Numbered from the stretch's first letter, positions 1-8,865 are shown. The stretch: DNA of 64,000 nucleotides from Clostridium sporogenes (GCF_001020205.1 NZ_CP011663.1:3596001-3660000); one strand, 5' to 3'. Translations and numbers: made by a program. The notes: generated by a model not told the origin, from the sequence alone.

Positions 1-867
1 CAAATAATTACTCAATCTTCTATAAATTTTATTTTTATCATCTTCTGATTTTATTATAATATCATATCTTTTTCTAGCAAGTATATCAATATTCTCTTTA
101 TAACTACTATTTTTATTGTTAGAATGTGAATTATTATGAAATTCATCTAAATTTTCGTCTTTTATGTTATCTTCTGTATTTTTATTTAATTTTATATCTT
201 GTTCATCTAAGAATATATTATTGTCTTTATATAAATTTTCATTAGATTTAATCTCATTTATTATCCATTCAGCAATATTAGAATTATATCCTCTGGATAT
301 AATGTATGCCCATATTTTTTTATATATTTTAAATTTATCTTTTTCCCTTAATATCATAATTTTATATTTTTTCTCTGCTGATTTATAGGCTATTTTTTTC
401 TCTTTTTCTTCATCTATATTATTTATCTTTTCAATTACTATGCTTTCCTTTATTCCTTTATTTAAAAGAGCATATTTTATTTTATTTCTTCCATAAATAT
501 TTAATTTTTCTCTTATATACATATCACAATATTTATTATCATCTATAAAATCATAATCCTTCAAAAATTTAATAACCCTATCTACAGTATCCTTATCATA
601 TTCCTTTGAATATAGTTTTTCTTTAACTTGGCTTTCTGTTTTTAAAGATTTCTCTATATATTTTAAAGCATAACCTTTGGCTTTTATATAATTATCCTCT
701 CTAATTATATCATTAAGATTATTTTCATCTATAACCTTACCCTTTTTAAGATTATGATAGTATATTAATTCTGAACTACATGCAAAATTAAATTCTTCAT
801 TTATATAAACATTTACCCTATCTTTATTTCTTTTTTGGACTTCTATCTTAGTAATAACATTTGACAT
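1..867 (-). CDS. recX: Recombination regulator RecX (C-terminus cut by window edge)
   Basis: RecX-family proteins bind RecA filaments and modulate recombination and the SOS response. The frame is open from the ATG at 867 to the window edge, giving about 289 residues without a stop. The start follows a GGGAG ribosome site. The N-terminus (MSNVITKIEVQKRN) is the usual beta-hairpin, followed by helical RecX repeats such as the one around LKTESQVKEKLYSKEY. An Asn/Lys-rich linker then leads into a further helical unit containing ILARKRYDIIIKS. Classical RecX has about three repeats in 150-210 residues, so this is a long version. The family call is firm; the full length cannot be seen. Confidence 0.85.
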   Translation of the reverse strand, partial: MSNVITKIEVQKRNKDRVNVYINEEFNFACSSELIYYHNLKKGKVIDENNLNDIIREDNYIKAKGYALKYIEKSLKTESQVKEKLYSKEYDKDTVDRVIKFLKDYDFIDDNKYCDMYIREKLNIYGRNKIKYALLNKGIKESIVIEKINNIDEEKEKKIAYKSAEKKYKIMILREKDKFKIYKKIWAYIISRGYNSNIAEWIINEIKSNENLYKDNNIFLDEQDIKLNKNTEDNIKDENLDEFHNNSHSNNKNSSYKENIDILARKRYDIIIKSEDDKNKIYRRLSNYL

Positions 868-888
868 ATTTTTGCACTCCCGAAATGG

Positions 889-2118
889 TTATTGATTTAA
901 AAGTATGTGTATAGTAGGTTTATTTAGTACTTTATTAGCTACATTATATATATCCTCTTCTTTTATTCCATCTAAATCTTTCATATCTTCATAGAACTGA
1001 AAAATGCTTTCCTCATCTATTATTTGATGAAAAGCATAATTTCCTATATCAGTTACATCCTCTAAAGTAAAAGCAATAGCTGTTTTTAATATCTTTTTCA
1101 TAAGATTTATAGTATTACTATCAAAACCTATATTACCTTTTTTTATACTTTCTATACAATGATTTATAACTTCTAAAGTTTCATCTACATTTTCTCTTCC
1201 TACTGAGGTATATATATACAAAGTCTTTACATGAGGTGATAAATCTAAATCTGTATATACATCGTAGGCAAATCCTCTCTTTTCCCTAAGTTCTCTAAAC
1301 AATACAGAATTTCCACTTTCACCTAATCTGTGGCTTAATATTGTAAGTGCTAATTCCTCTTTTTTACTTAAACCATGTAATGTAAATAAATATACTACTG
1401 TACTTTGTTCTACATTATTCTTGTAAGAAACTTTCTTTAAAAATCTATTCTTTTCTTCTAAGACTTTTTCTCTTTTAAATTCTTTCCATAACCAATCTTT
1501 AAAATACTTTTCTACAATACTTACTACGTAATTATGTGGAAAATCAGAAACTATAGATATAAAACAATTATTAGGTACATAATATCTTTCATAAAATCTT
1601 ATAAGTTTGTCTCTGGTAAAAGATTTTACTATTTTCTCATTTCCTAAAGTATCATATTTTAATGGACTTTTATCAAAAGCTGTTTCATTTACCTTTTTAA
1701 AAGAATAATCCTCTAAGTCGTCCTTACTTCCTCTTATTTCAGATAAAATTACCTCTCTTTCCCTTTCTATCTCTTCCTGAGGGAATAGACAATTTTGAAA
1801 CATATCTCCTAAAATTTCTATAGATTTTTCCAGTTCTTCTTCTAAAACAGTTATACTGCATACTGTAGAATTACTATCTGTATATGCATTGTATTCCCCG
1901 CCTAAATTTTCTAATTCTCTATTTAAAGTTTCATTATCTTTGTATTTAGTTCCTTTAAAAAGCATATGTTCTATAAAATGACTTATACCCTTTTGTTTTT
2001 CATTTTCATATATAGCTCCTATCTTTATTCCTGCATGAATAGCAGCTATTTGGGTATCCTTCTTTATAGTAACTAAGGTTATTCCATTTTTTAATATAGT
2101 CTTTTTCGCATCATACAT
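889..2118 (-). CDS. M16 family zinc peptidase
   Basis: This is a 409-residue single-unit M16 (pitrilysin / processing-peptidase) protein, probably cytosolic because no signal peptide is visible. The inverted zinc motif HxxEH is at residues 47-51 (HFIEH), and a downstream glutamate-rich helix (EREREVILSEI, around 120) supplies the expected third metal ligand. The C-terminal half has the usual non-catalytic M16 fold, with a GxxxxLFRELREKRGFAY motif near residues 270-290. It resembles YmxG/PqqL-type bacterial peptidases. The start follows an AAAGGTG ribosome site. It lies just upstream of recX in the direction of transcription with a 21-base gap, so the two may be co-transcribed. The substrate is unknown. 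Confidence 0.88.
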   Translation of the reverse strand: MYDAKKTILKNGITLVTIKKDTQIAAIHAGIKIGAIYENEKQKGISHFIEHMLFKGTKYKDNETLNRELENLGGEYNAYTDSNSTVCSITVLEEELEKSIEILGDMFQNCLFPQEEIEREREVILSEIRGSKDDLEDYSFKKVNETAFDKSPLKYDTLGNEKIVKSFTRDKLIRFYERYYVPNNCFISIVSDFPHNYVVSIVEKYFKDWLWKEFKREKVLEEKNRFLKKVSYKNNVEQSTVVYLFTLHGLSKKEELALTILSHRLGESGNSVLFRELREKRGFAYDVYTDLDLSPHVKTLYIYTSVGRENVDETLEVINHCIESIKKGNIGFDSNTINLMKKILKTAIAFTLEDVTDIGNYAFHQIIDEESIFQFYEDMKDLDGIKEEDIYNVANKVLNKPTIHILLNQ

Positions 2119-2288
2119 TTATATCACCTTTTTAAATTACATATTTACACCATTATAGTTTATAAATATAGCCCTGTACATAGTTTAAGTAAAGTATTTC
2201 AATTTAATTGACTATATTAATTAAAAGTATTAAACTATATAGGTACTAGGTATATAGTGAAATTTGAAAATTTATTATATACAATAAT

Positions 2289-2332
2289 AGACAGTTCGTA
2301 ACCATCCTGTCTTTAATAAAAACTATGGAGGT
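2289..2332 (+). promoter_or_regulatory. preQ1-I riboswitch controlling queT translation
   Basis: A perfect 6-bp P1 stem (AGACAG at 2289-2294 with CTGTCT at 2307-2312) encloses a 12-nt loop (TTCGTAACCATC). It is followed by an A-rich tail (AATAAAAACTA) that runs directly into the ribosome site TGGAGGT at 2326-2332. This matches the small class-I preQ1 aptamer, in which ligand binding pulls the tail into an H-type pseudoknot. The ribosome site is contiguous with the tail, so translational control is expected. The next gene, 7 bases downstream, is a QueT-type transporter, which agrees with the assignment. Confidence 0.85.
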
Positions 2333-2338
2333 ATTATT

Positions 2339-2842
2339 ATGAATTTACAAAACAAAAAAATTTCTAAACTAGTGTTTTCAGCAGTTATTGCTGCTATTTA
2401 CACTGTATTAACCTTACTTTTGGCTCCCATAAGTTATGGTCAAATTCAAGTAAGGGTTTCAGAATCCCTAACTTTACTACCTTTTCTCTCTTCCTATTCT
2501 ATATGGGGAGTCTTTTTGGGTTGCATTATTTCTAATTTAATAGGTGGTAATGGGATTATTGATGTAGTATTTGGTTCACTAGCCACATTAATAGCTGCTA
2601 TATTAACCTATTACATAGGTAAAAGCAATTTAAAATTCAAGAAATATTTAGCACCTCTACCCCCAATAATTATAAATGCAGTGGTAATTGGTTTTATTTT
2701 AAATTATACTTTAAAACTTCCATTACTGCTTTCAATAATTTGGGTAGGACTAGGAGAAGCAATATCTTGTTATGTATTAGGATTAATCCTTATATCTATA
2801 ATAGAAAAGAATAAGAAACTTATGTCTTATTTTAAATATTAA
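2339..2842 (+). CDS. queT: QueT family queuosine-precursor ECF transporter S component
   Basis: This 167-residue integral membrane protein belongs to the QueT family, substrate-binding (S) subunits of energy-coupling-factor importers for queuosine precursors. Hydrophobic segments fill nearly the whole protein (for example around residues 10-32, 45-65, 70-92, 105-125 and 130-155). The motif YGQIQVRVSESLTLLPF near residues 33-50 is typical of the family. It starts at an ATG 7 bases after a GGAGGT ribosome site that belongs to the preQ1 riboswitch tail. The general ECF energising subunits are not in this window and would be shared. Confidence is high because domain and riboswitch agree. Confidence 0.9.
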   Translation: MNLQNKKISKLVFSAVIAAIYTVLTLLLAPISYGQIQVRVSESLTLLPFLSSYSIWGVFLGCIISNLIGGNGIIDVVFGSLATLIAAILTYYIGKSNLKFKKYLAPLPPIIINAVVIGFILNYTLKLPLLLSIIWVGLGEAISCYVLGLILISIIEKNKKLMSYFKY

Positions 2843-2879
2843 TTATTTTAAATATAAATTTACCAAGGAGAGAACGTAT

Positions 2880-3467
2880 ATGGAAAAAGTAAGATTTAAA
2901 GGCAGTGCTATGTTAAATCCTGTCCCAGTAGCACTAATAACTACTAAAAATGATGGAAAAACTAATGTATTCACTGTAGGTTGGATTGGGACTGCGTGTA
3001 CCAAACCTCCTATAATAAGCATAGCCATAAGACCTGAAAGACTTTCTTTTCAGTATCTAAAAAACAACCCTGAATTAGTGGTTAATCTCCCCTCTAATAA
3101 TCTTGTTCGCGCAGTTGATTATTGTGGTGTACGTTCTGGTAAAACTAATGATAAGATAAAAGAATGTGGTTTTACACTAAAAAATTCAAATGAAATAAGC
3201 GTTCCATATATAGAGCAATGTCCTATAAACTTAGAATGTAAAGTTATAGATATATTGCCTTTAGGAACCCATCATTTATTTTTATGTGAAGTACTTTGTA
3301 CTAATGTAAATGATGAATTAATAGACCAAAAAGGTAAAATTCATTTTGAAAAAGCAAATTTAATTTCTTATTCTCATGGAGAGTATTATGCTTTACCACA
3401 AAAATCTTTAGGTAAATTTGGATACTCTGTACAAAAAAAGAAGAAAAAAAAGAAGTTTAGTAGATAA
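2880..3467 (+). CDS. Flavin reductase family protein (flavoredoxin-like)
   Basis: This 195-residue protein has the split-barrel FMN-binding fold of the flavin reductase / flavoredoxin family, which passes electrons between reduced nucleotides or iron-sulphur carriers and flavin. The core lines up from the start: PVPVALITTKNDGKTNVFTVGWIG near residues 14-38, then PPIISIAIRPERLSFQYLKNNPE, and the conserved DYCGVRSGKTNDK. It is preceded by an AAGGAGAG ribosome site. An oddity is the C-terminus: an unbroken run of seven lysines precedes FSR, encoded by an A-rich tract prone to slippage. It begins 37 bases after queT and may be read with it. The electron partner is unknown. Confidence 0.85.
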   Translation: MEKVRFKGSAMLNPVPVALITTKNDGKTNVFTVGWIGTACTKPPIISIAIRPERLSFQYLKNNPELVVNLPSNNLVRAVDYCGVRSGKTNDKIKECGFTLKNSNEISVPYIEQCPINLECKVIDILPLGTHHLFLCEVLCTNVNDELIDQKGKIHFEKANLISYSHGEYYALPQKSLGKFGYSVQKKKKKKKFSR

Positions 3468-3482
3468 TTTTTATTATGTTAT

Positions 3483-3523
3483 AAAAACCCTCTGCATATA
3501 TTAGTATAAAAAGGGGGGTTTTT
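3483..3523 (+). terminator. Hairpin overlapping the ribosome site of the next gene
   Basis: AAAAACCC at 3483-3490 pairs with GGGTTTTT at 3516-3523, and a T-run follows the G-run. The structure looks like the intrinsic terminator of the flavin reductase gene. The GGGGGG at 3513-3518 is also the only plausible ribosome site for the L,D-transpeptidase that starts at 3526, so half of it is inside the stem. Read-through transcripts would therefore be poorly translated. Confidence 0.6.
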
Positions 3524-3525
3524 TT

Positions 3526-4221
3526 ATGTCTAATTTTAAAAAATTGTTCTATACATTAATTTTTATACTGATAATAGAAATTATTTTAATATTCCTATCA
3601 CATCACAATCAACAAAAAATAGAAACTAGTCCAGTAGATAATACTAATACATCTATACTAATAGACATTACTACAAACAATATGGATTTATATAGAAATG
3701 GTGAGATAATAAAAAGTTATAATGTAGCTACTGGAAAATCCTCTACCCCCTCTCCAATAGGCACTTGGAGAATAGTGACCAAAGGCACTTGGGGAAATGG
3801 TTTTGGCGGTAGATGGATGGGACTTAATGTTCCCTGGGGCAAATATGGCATACATGGAACTAATGTACCATATTCCATAGGTCAGCACTCTTCTCATGGG
3901 TGTATAAGAATGAAAAATAAAAATGTAGCTGAATTATATAAAATTGTACCCCTGGGTACAACTGTAATAATATGGGGAGGACCCTTTGGAAACTTCGGAA
4001 AAGCTCTAAGATCTATAGAACCTGGCATGCGAGGTTCCGATGTGTATGAGGTTCAAAAACTTCTAAAAGAAAAAAAATATTATAGCGGTGAACCTGATGG
4101 AATATATGGTGAAAATATGAAATCAGTAATACATAAATTTCAAAGAGACAATAATATTCCACTATCAAATACTATCAATTCTTCCTTTTATAAAAAATTA
4201 GGGGTAGAACTTATAGAATAA
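3526..4221 (+). CDS. L,D-transpeptidase (YkuD) with C-terminal peptidoglycan-binding domain
   Basis: This 231-residue exported cell-wall enzyme cross-links peptidoglycan (3-3 links) or attaches proteins to it. An N-terminal hydrophobic anchor spans about residues 6-25. The YkuD catalytic domain covers about 42-155, with the signature IHGTN (109-113) and the active site SHGCIRM in which Cys126 is the nucleophile. Residues 170-228 form a PG_binding_1 repeat (GMRGSDVYEVQKLLKEKKYY, DGIYG). The ATG follows a GGGGGG ribosome site buried in a terminator-like hairpin. The TSUP gene converges on it with a 33-base gap. A role in vegetative wall or spore cortex is possible; the sequence does not decide. 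Confidence 0.9.
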   Translation: MSNFKKLFYTLIFILIIEIILIFLSHHNQQKIETSPVDNTNTSILIDITTNNMDLYRNGEIIKSYNVATGKSSTPSPIGTWRIVTKGTWGNGFGGRWMGLNVPWGKYGIHGTNVPYSIGQHSSHGCIRMKNKNVAELYKIVPLGTTVIIWGGPFGNFGKALRSIEPGMRGSDVYEVQKLLKEKKYYSGEPDGIYGENMKSVIHKFQRDNNIPLSNTINSSFYKKLGVELIE

Positions 4222-4254
4222 GCTCCCCCCTTATATAAATATATAAAAATAGTT

Positions 4255-5130
4255 TTAGGCAATAACTTGTTTAGATTTGTTTTTAAATGCTGATTTTAGC
4301 ATTATTGTTGCAGTATATATTACTACTGCTATAACTAACCAACGTAATATATCCATTGGCAAGGATTTAACTAAAAATGCAGCTATTAAAACTCCAACTG
4401 TTCCTGCTAAACACATTGACACACTAGCCTTTCTATTATAAGCACCTTCTTTAACAAATTTAGCTGATGCTGGTGGCATTAAAAATGCACAGGATCCCAT
4501 CATTATTGGGAAAGCAACCTTTGGTGACATTCCTAACATAAACACTAGAGCCATACATGGTGCATATAAACCTATACCTGCTGTCATTAGAGCTCCTAAT
4601 ATAAAGTTTATTACTACTGCTATAATCAATTTTGTACCTTGTAATCCTATAGCATCTCCACCACCTGGCATCCAATGCATTTGACCTGCAAGCATAAAAT
4701 AAGCTGTCACTAATAATGCACATCCCATTGTAAGTTGAATCATTTTTTCTGGAAGCTTTGATACTATACCTGCTCCTATAATAGCTCCTACAGTTGCTGC
4801 AACTAGCATAGATATTAAAGTAATCGAATCTACTTCTATAATTTTTATGAATATTATAGCCTCAATTAAAACTGGAATTGTATTGGCAGAATTTAAAGTA
4901 CCAGGTAATAATCTGTCTTCTGTTTGTTTTGTTAATTTTAGTAATGCTGTTTGGGGTGCAAATGCACCTATTCCTAAAACGTCAAAAAAGTTAACTATAA
5001 AACCTATAATTGCTGTTTTCCCCCAGGATACATTTTCTAAATTATCTTTATGTTTCATAAAATCTTTAAATAATATAATTCCAAACCACACCGCTAAAAT
5101 TATTAATGCAAACCATATAGCTTTTACCAT
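4255..5130 (-). CDS. TSUP (TauE/SafE) family membrane transporter
   Basis: This 291-residue integral membrane protein belongs to the TSUP superfamily, which exports or imports sulphite, organosulphonates and other small anions. About eight hydrophobic helices are visible, arranged as two related halves. The glycine-rich segments GFIVNFFDVLGIGAFAPQ (around 43-60) and ILGALMTAGIGLYAPCMALVF (around 177-197) are the equivalent motifs of each half. The ATG follows a GGGGA ribosome site. It is the last gene of a minus-strand run that begins with the hydroxyproline module, 41 bases after ppnP. The transported substrate is not predictable from sequence. Confidence 0.85.
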   Translation of the reverse strand: MVKAIWFALIILAVWFGIILFKDFMKHKDNLENVSWGKTAIIGFIVNFFDVLGIGAFAPQTALLKLTKQTEDRLLPGTLNSANTIPVLIEAIIFIKIIEVDSITLISMLVAATVGAIIGAGIVSKLPEKMIQLTMGCALLVTAYFMLAGQMHWMPGGGDAIGLQGTKLIIAVVINFILGALMTAGIGLYAPCMALVFMLGMSPKVAFPIMMGSCAFLMPPASAKFVKEGAYNRKASVSMCLAGTVGVLIAAFLVKSLPMDILRWLVIAVVIYTATIMLKSAFKNKSKQVIA

Positions 5131-5171
5131 TCCTATCTCCCCTTTTTATTTTTTATTTTTCATTAGTAAAA

Positions 5172-5450
5172 TTATTTATAAAAACATATATATGCTGTTT
5201 GTTCTGCAAGTTTTACATTATATTTTTCATTAGCCTCTACTATAAATGTGTCATTTTTCCCAAATTCTTTCCAAATTGTTTCTCCTGGTAATTTAACTAT
5301 CATTTTTCCACTAACTATTGTCATGAATTCCTTTTTACATGTAGAAAATTCATATTCGCCTACATCCATTAACCCTATAGTAGCCTCTCCTTCTTTATTA
5401 ACAAAACTCATAGATTTTACCTTACCATCAAAATACTCATTTACTTTCAT
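5172..5450 (-). CDS. ppnP: Pyrimidine/purine nucleoside phosphorylase, PpnP family
   Basis: This 92-residue single-domain cupin matches the PpnP (YaiE, DUF1255) family, which cleaves nucleosides phosphorolytically to base and pentose-1-phosphate. The length is normal for the family. Visible features are the N-terminal NEYFDGKVKSM, the centre VGEYEFSTCKKEFMTIVSGKM, and the C-terminal ETIWKEFGKNDTFIVEANEKY. A GAGGAG ribosome site precedes the start. It follows proC after a 127-base gap containing a strong hairpin and precedes the TSUP gene. A metabolic link to proline formation is not obvious. Confidence 0.85.
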   Translation of the reverse strand: MKVNEYFDGKVKSMSFVNKEGEATIGLMDVGEYEFSTCKKEFMTIVSGKMIVKLPGETIWKEFGKNDTFIVEANEKYNVKLAEQTAYICFYK

Positions 5451-5527
5451 CTTTATCGCTCCTCATTTCCAGAATAATTTCAATATTCTGATTATTTCTC
5501 CTACAATTTGGTAAATTATCTTATATT

Positions 5528-5563
5528 CTTCGTTATTCTACTTTTTAAAATAGAATAACGAAG
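5528..5563 (-). terminator. 13-bp hairpin between proC and ppnP
   Basis: CTTCGTTATTCTA at 5528-5540 pairs perfectly with TAGAATAACGAAG at 5551-5563 around a 10-nt loop. It sits 15 bases downstream of the proC stop. There is no clear T-run after it on the minus strand, so it may be a weak terminator or an RNA-processing or stability element that lowers expression of ppnP and the permease. Confidence 0.5.
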
Positions 5564-5577
5564 AAATATTCACTGTA

Positions 5578-6384
5578 TTATTTAGACATTTCTTTAGATT
5601 TTATTGCACAATCTCTCATAGCTTCTATAATAGCATTTCTAAAACCTTGTTTTTCAAGAGTTGCTACTGCCTCAATTGTAGTTCCTCCTGGTGAACAAAC
5701 CATATCTTTTAATGCACCTGGATGCATTCCTGTTTCTAGAACCATTTTTGCTGATCCTAATACAGCTTGTGCTGCAAATTTATATGCCTTATCTCTTGGC
5801 ATACCTTCTAATACAGCTGCATCTGCCATAGCTTCTATAAACATATACACATAAGCTGGGGATGAACCACTTACTGCAGTTACTGCATCCATCAATTTTT
5901 CTCCTACTATTTCAGCTTTTCCAAAACTTTCAAAGATACTTATAACTTCTTCAGTCTCCTCTTTAGAAACTAAATCATTAGGACATATAGCAGCCATTCC
6001 TTCTCCAACTAATGCAGGAGTATTTGGCATTACTCTAACTATTTTTATTCTTTTTCCAAACATATTTTCTGTATCTTCTAATGCTTTACCTGCTGCAATA
6101 GTAACTACTATAACATCTTTTTTAACGCTATCTTTTATCCCCTTTATAACCATTGGGTATAAATTTGGTTTTACAGATAAAACTAATATATCTACTTCTT
6201 TAGCTAATTCATTACTATCTGTTGTCACTCCAACCCCAAATTTTTCTTTAGCAGCTTCTAATGCCTTTTCATTTAAATCTGATAATATAATGTTTTCTGG
6301 GACAACTAATTTTGAATTAACTATACCTCCAACCATTGCTTGTCCCATATTTCCAGCACCAATAAAACCAATTACCTTATTCAT
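5578..6384 (-). CDS. proC: Pyrroline-5-carboxylate reductase
   Basis: ProC reduces 1-pyrroline-5-carboxylate to L-proline with NAD(P)H in the cytosol. The 268-residue length is normal. The N-terminal Rossmann motif is GFIGAGNMGQAMVGG (residues 6-20). The C-terminal dimerisation region contains ALKDMVCSPGGTTIEAVATL, the family signature. The gene follows hypD after 114 bases with a GGAGGAA ribosome site. This neighbourhood is decisive for hypD, because ProC consumes the product of trans-4-hydroxyproline dehydration. An organism of this type probably has another proC for biosynthesis; this copy looks catabolic. Confidence 0.93.
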   Translation of the reverse strand: MNKVIGFIGAGNMGQAMVGGIVNSKLVVPENIILSDLNEKALEAAKEKFGVGVTTDSNELAKEVDILVLSVKPNLYPMVIKGIKDSVKKDVIVVTIAAGKALEDTENMFGKRIKIVRVMPNTPALVGEGMAAICPNDLVSKEETEEVISIFESFGKAEIVGEKLMDAVTAVSGSSPAYVYMFIEAMADAAVLEGMPRDKAYKFAAQAVLGSAKMVLETGMHPGALKDMVCSPGGTTIEAVATLEKQGFRNAIIEAMRDCAIKSKEMSK

Positions 6385-6413
6385 AAGCCTTTCCTCCTAA
6401 TACAAATTTGTTA

Positions 6414-6456
6414 CTAGGAGAAAGACTAAATTATAAATGTTAATTCCTTCTCCTAG
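6414..6456 (-). other. 9-bp hairpin between hypD and proC
   Basis: CTAGGAGAA at 6414-6422 pairs with TTCTCCTAG at 6448-6456 across a 25-nt loop. It lies between the hypD stop and the proC ribosome site. No T-run follows on the minus strand. It is more likely a processing or stability element than a full terminator. Confidence 0.4.
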
Positions 6457-6498
6457 CTTTTATTTTTCTTTACAAGAATATATTAAACTAATTTTCAG

Positions 6499-8859
6499 TT
6501 AAAACTCTTGTTCTGTTCTCTCTATTATCTCATTTTGTAAAACTTTATCTAAGTTATTAAAGTAATCACTATATCCAGCAACACGAACTATTAAATCTTT
6601 ATATTCATCTGGATTTTGTTGAGCTTCTAATAATGTTTCTTTACTTACAATATTAAATTGGATATGATGTCCATCCATTGTAAAATAAGCTCTTACTAAA
6701 TTAGCCATATTATCTATTCCTTCCTCACCTTGAACAACTGAAGGAACAAATTTTTGATTCAATAAAGTACCACCAGTTCTTAAATGATCCATTTTAGCTG
6801 CTGACTTTATAACACCTGTTGGTCCATTTACATCTGCTCCCTTTGATGGAGAAATACCTTCTGATACTGGAAGATGAGCTTTTCTTCCATCTGGAGTAGC
6901 ATTTATAACTGATCCAAAGTAAACATGGCATGTTGTTGGTAGCATATCTATTCTATAGCATCCTCCTCTCCCATTAGGTCTTCCATTTACCTCATTATAA
7001 TAAGCATCAAATACTTCTTTCATTATTTCATCTGCATAGTCATCATCATTACCATATTTAGGAGTTTTATTTTTAACTAAGTTATATATATCTTCATGCC
7101 CTTCGAAATTAGATTTTAATGCTTCCATTAATTCTTCTATTGTTATATTCTTTTCATCAAATACTTGATATTTGATTGCTGATAAGCTGTCTGTAATTGT
7201 TCCTATACCAACTCCTTGAATATAACTAGTATTATATCTTGCTCCTCCTGCATTATAATCCTTTCCTTTTGCTATACAATCATCTGTAACAACTGATAAG
7301 AATGGTGCCGGCATCAATGTTGCATATAATCTTTCTATAACTCTATTACCATTTACTTTTATATCAACAAAATACTTAAGTTGTTTTCTAAATGCATCTA
7401 ATAAATCCTCATAAGTTTTTAATGTATTTATATCTCCTGTTTTTATACCTAATTGTTTACCAGTTTGAGAATCAACACCATTTAATAATGTTATTTCTAA
7501 TATTTTGGGTAAATTAAAATATCCAGTTAATATATAAGCTTCTTTACCAAAAGCCCCAGCTTCAACACAACCACTAGTTCCTCCACATCTAGCATCTTCT
7601 ATAGATTTTCCTGCTCTTACTAGTTCTTGAACTACTGAATCAGCATTAAATATTGATGGTTGCCCCCATCCCTCTCTTATAACTTCGCAAGCTTTCTTTA
7701 AAAATCTTTGTGGGGTTTTTTTACTTATTTGTACATTAGAACTTGGTTGTAATAGCTTCATTTCATCTATTACTTCAAGTACTAGATAGCTTACATCGTT
7801 AACACCATCTGATCCATCAGCTTTAAGTCCACCACTATTTATGTTTGCAAAATCAGTATATGTTCCACTTTCTTTTAAAGTTATACCAACTTTTGGTGGT
7901 GCTGGTTGGTTATTAAATTTAACCCAGAAACATTGCAATAATTCTCTAGCCTGTTCTCTCTCTAATGTTCCTGCTTCTATTTCTTTTTTATAGAATGGAT
8001 ATAAATGTTGATCTAATCTCCCAGGATTAAATGCATCCCAAGGATTCAACTCAGAAATTACACATAAGTGGACAAACCAATACATTTGAATCGCTTCTCT
8101 AAAAGTTCTTGGAGCATGAGCTGGTACCCAACTACACACTTCAGCTATCTCCATGAGTTCTTTTTTTCTTACTGGATCTGTTTCTTTTTGTGCTAATTTA
8201 GCTGCATATTCTGAATAACGTTTTCCATAAATTATTATAGCATCACAAGCTATATCCATAGCATCTAATTGTTCTTTTTTATCTAATGCTTCATCATCAT
8301 TTAAATAATCTAATTTACTTACAGCTTCTTTTATTTGTTCTTTAATATCTAAAAATCCCATTTTATAATATTTATCTCCACCTGCAGTATGGCCCGGTCC
8401 TCTTTGTTCCATAAATTCAGTGAATATACCTGCTTCATAACAAGCTTTCCATTCTGGAGTCATTTTTTCTAATATTTTATGTCTCATAGATCTTCTTTCC
8501 CAGAAAGGAATAATTAATTCTTCTTGTATTTTTTTATCTTCATCAGTTGTTTTAAATGATATTTTTTCACGTTTATCCATTATATCAAAGTCTTCAACTG
8601 TATGACAGCATAATTCTGGGTAAGTTGGTGTAGCTGCTGCAGCTTCCCCTCTCTCACCTACTATAAGTTCTCCATCATAAATACAAAGCTCTTTTCTTTT
8701 CATTAATTCCTTTAAAACTAATGCTCTTAATACTGGGATTGATACTGTTCCTTCATATTTTTTATAAACATCAGTAACTATTCTAGTTCTCTCCATAGAA
8801 ATACGTGGTACAGCCTTTAAACTTTCTTCCCTTAATTTTTTAACTCTGTCTGTCATCAT
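6499..8859 (-). CDS. hypD: trans-4-hydroxy-L-proline dehydratase (glycyl radical enzyme)
   Basis: This 786-residue glycyl radical enzyme dehydrates trans-4-hydroxy-L-proline to 1-pyrroline-5-carboxylate under strict anoxia. The thiyl-radical cysteine is Cys431 in GGTSGCVEAG, with the general-base glutamate two residues on (Glu433). The radical glycine is Gly762 in the C-terminal RVAGYSDYF motif. Length and the GCVE arrangement place it among the eliminating enzymes (HypD, glycerol dehydratase, CutC) and not the PFL type, which has paired cysteines. HypD is preferred because proC is immediately downstream and a dedicated activase is 6 bases upstream. Two adjacent ATGs (8859, 8856) follow GGGGGG at 8869-8874. 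Glycerol dehydratase is the main alternative. Confidence 0.9.
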   Translation of the reverse strand: MMTDRVKKLREESLKAVPRISMERTRIVTDVYKKYEGTVSIPVLRALVLKELMKRKELCIYDGELIVGERGEAAAATPTYPELCCHTVEDFDIMDKREKISFKTTDEDKKIQEELIIPFWERRSMRHKILEKMTPEWKACYEAGIFTEFMEQRGPGHTAGGDKYYKMGFLDIKEQIKEAVSKLDYLNDDEALDKKEQLDAMDIACDAIIIYGKRYSEYAAKLAQKETDPVRKKELMEIAEVCSWVPAHAPRTFREAIQMYWFVHLCVISELNPWDAFNPGRLDQHLYPFYKKEIEAGTLEREQARELLQCFWVKFNNQPAPPKVGITLKESGTYTDFANINSGGLKADGSDGVNDVSYLVLEVIDEMKLLQPSSNVQISKKTPQRFLKKACEVIREGWGQPSIFNADSVVQELVRAGKSIEDARCGGTSGCVEAGAFGKEAYILTGYFNLPKILEITLLNGVDSQTGKQLGIKTGDINTLKTYEDLLDAFRKQLKYFVDIKVNGNRVIERLYATLMPAPFLSVVTDDCIAKGKDYNAGGARYNTSYIQGVGIGTITDSLSAIKYQVFDEKNITIEELMEALKSNFEGHEDIYNLVKNKTPKYGNDDDYADEIMKEVFDAYYNEVNGRPNGRGGCYRIDMLPTTCHVYFGSVINATPDGRKAHLPVSEGISPSKGADVNGPTGVIKSAAKMDHLRTGGTLLNQKFVPSVVQGEEGIDNMANLVRAYFTMDGHHIQFNIVSKETLLEAQQNPDEYKDLIVRVAGYSDYFNNLDKVLQNEIIERTEQEF

Positions 8860-8865
8860 AATTAA

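Noticed and set aside
164..388. Plus-strand open frame of 74 codons
   Set aside because: It is antisense to recX, which has clear family similarity; no ribosome site or known motif supports the plus-strand frame.
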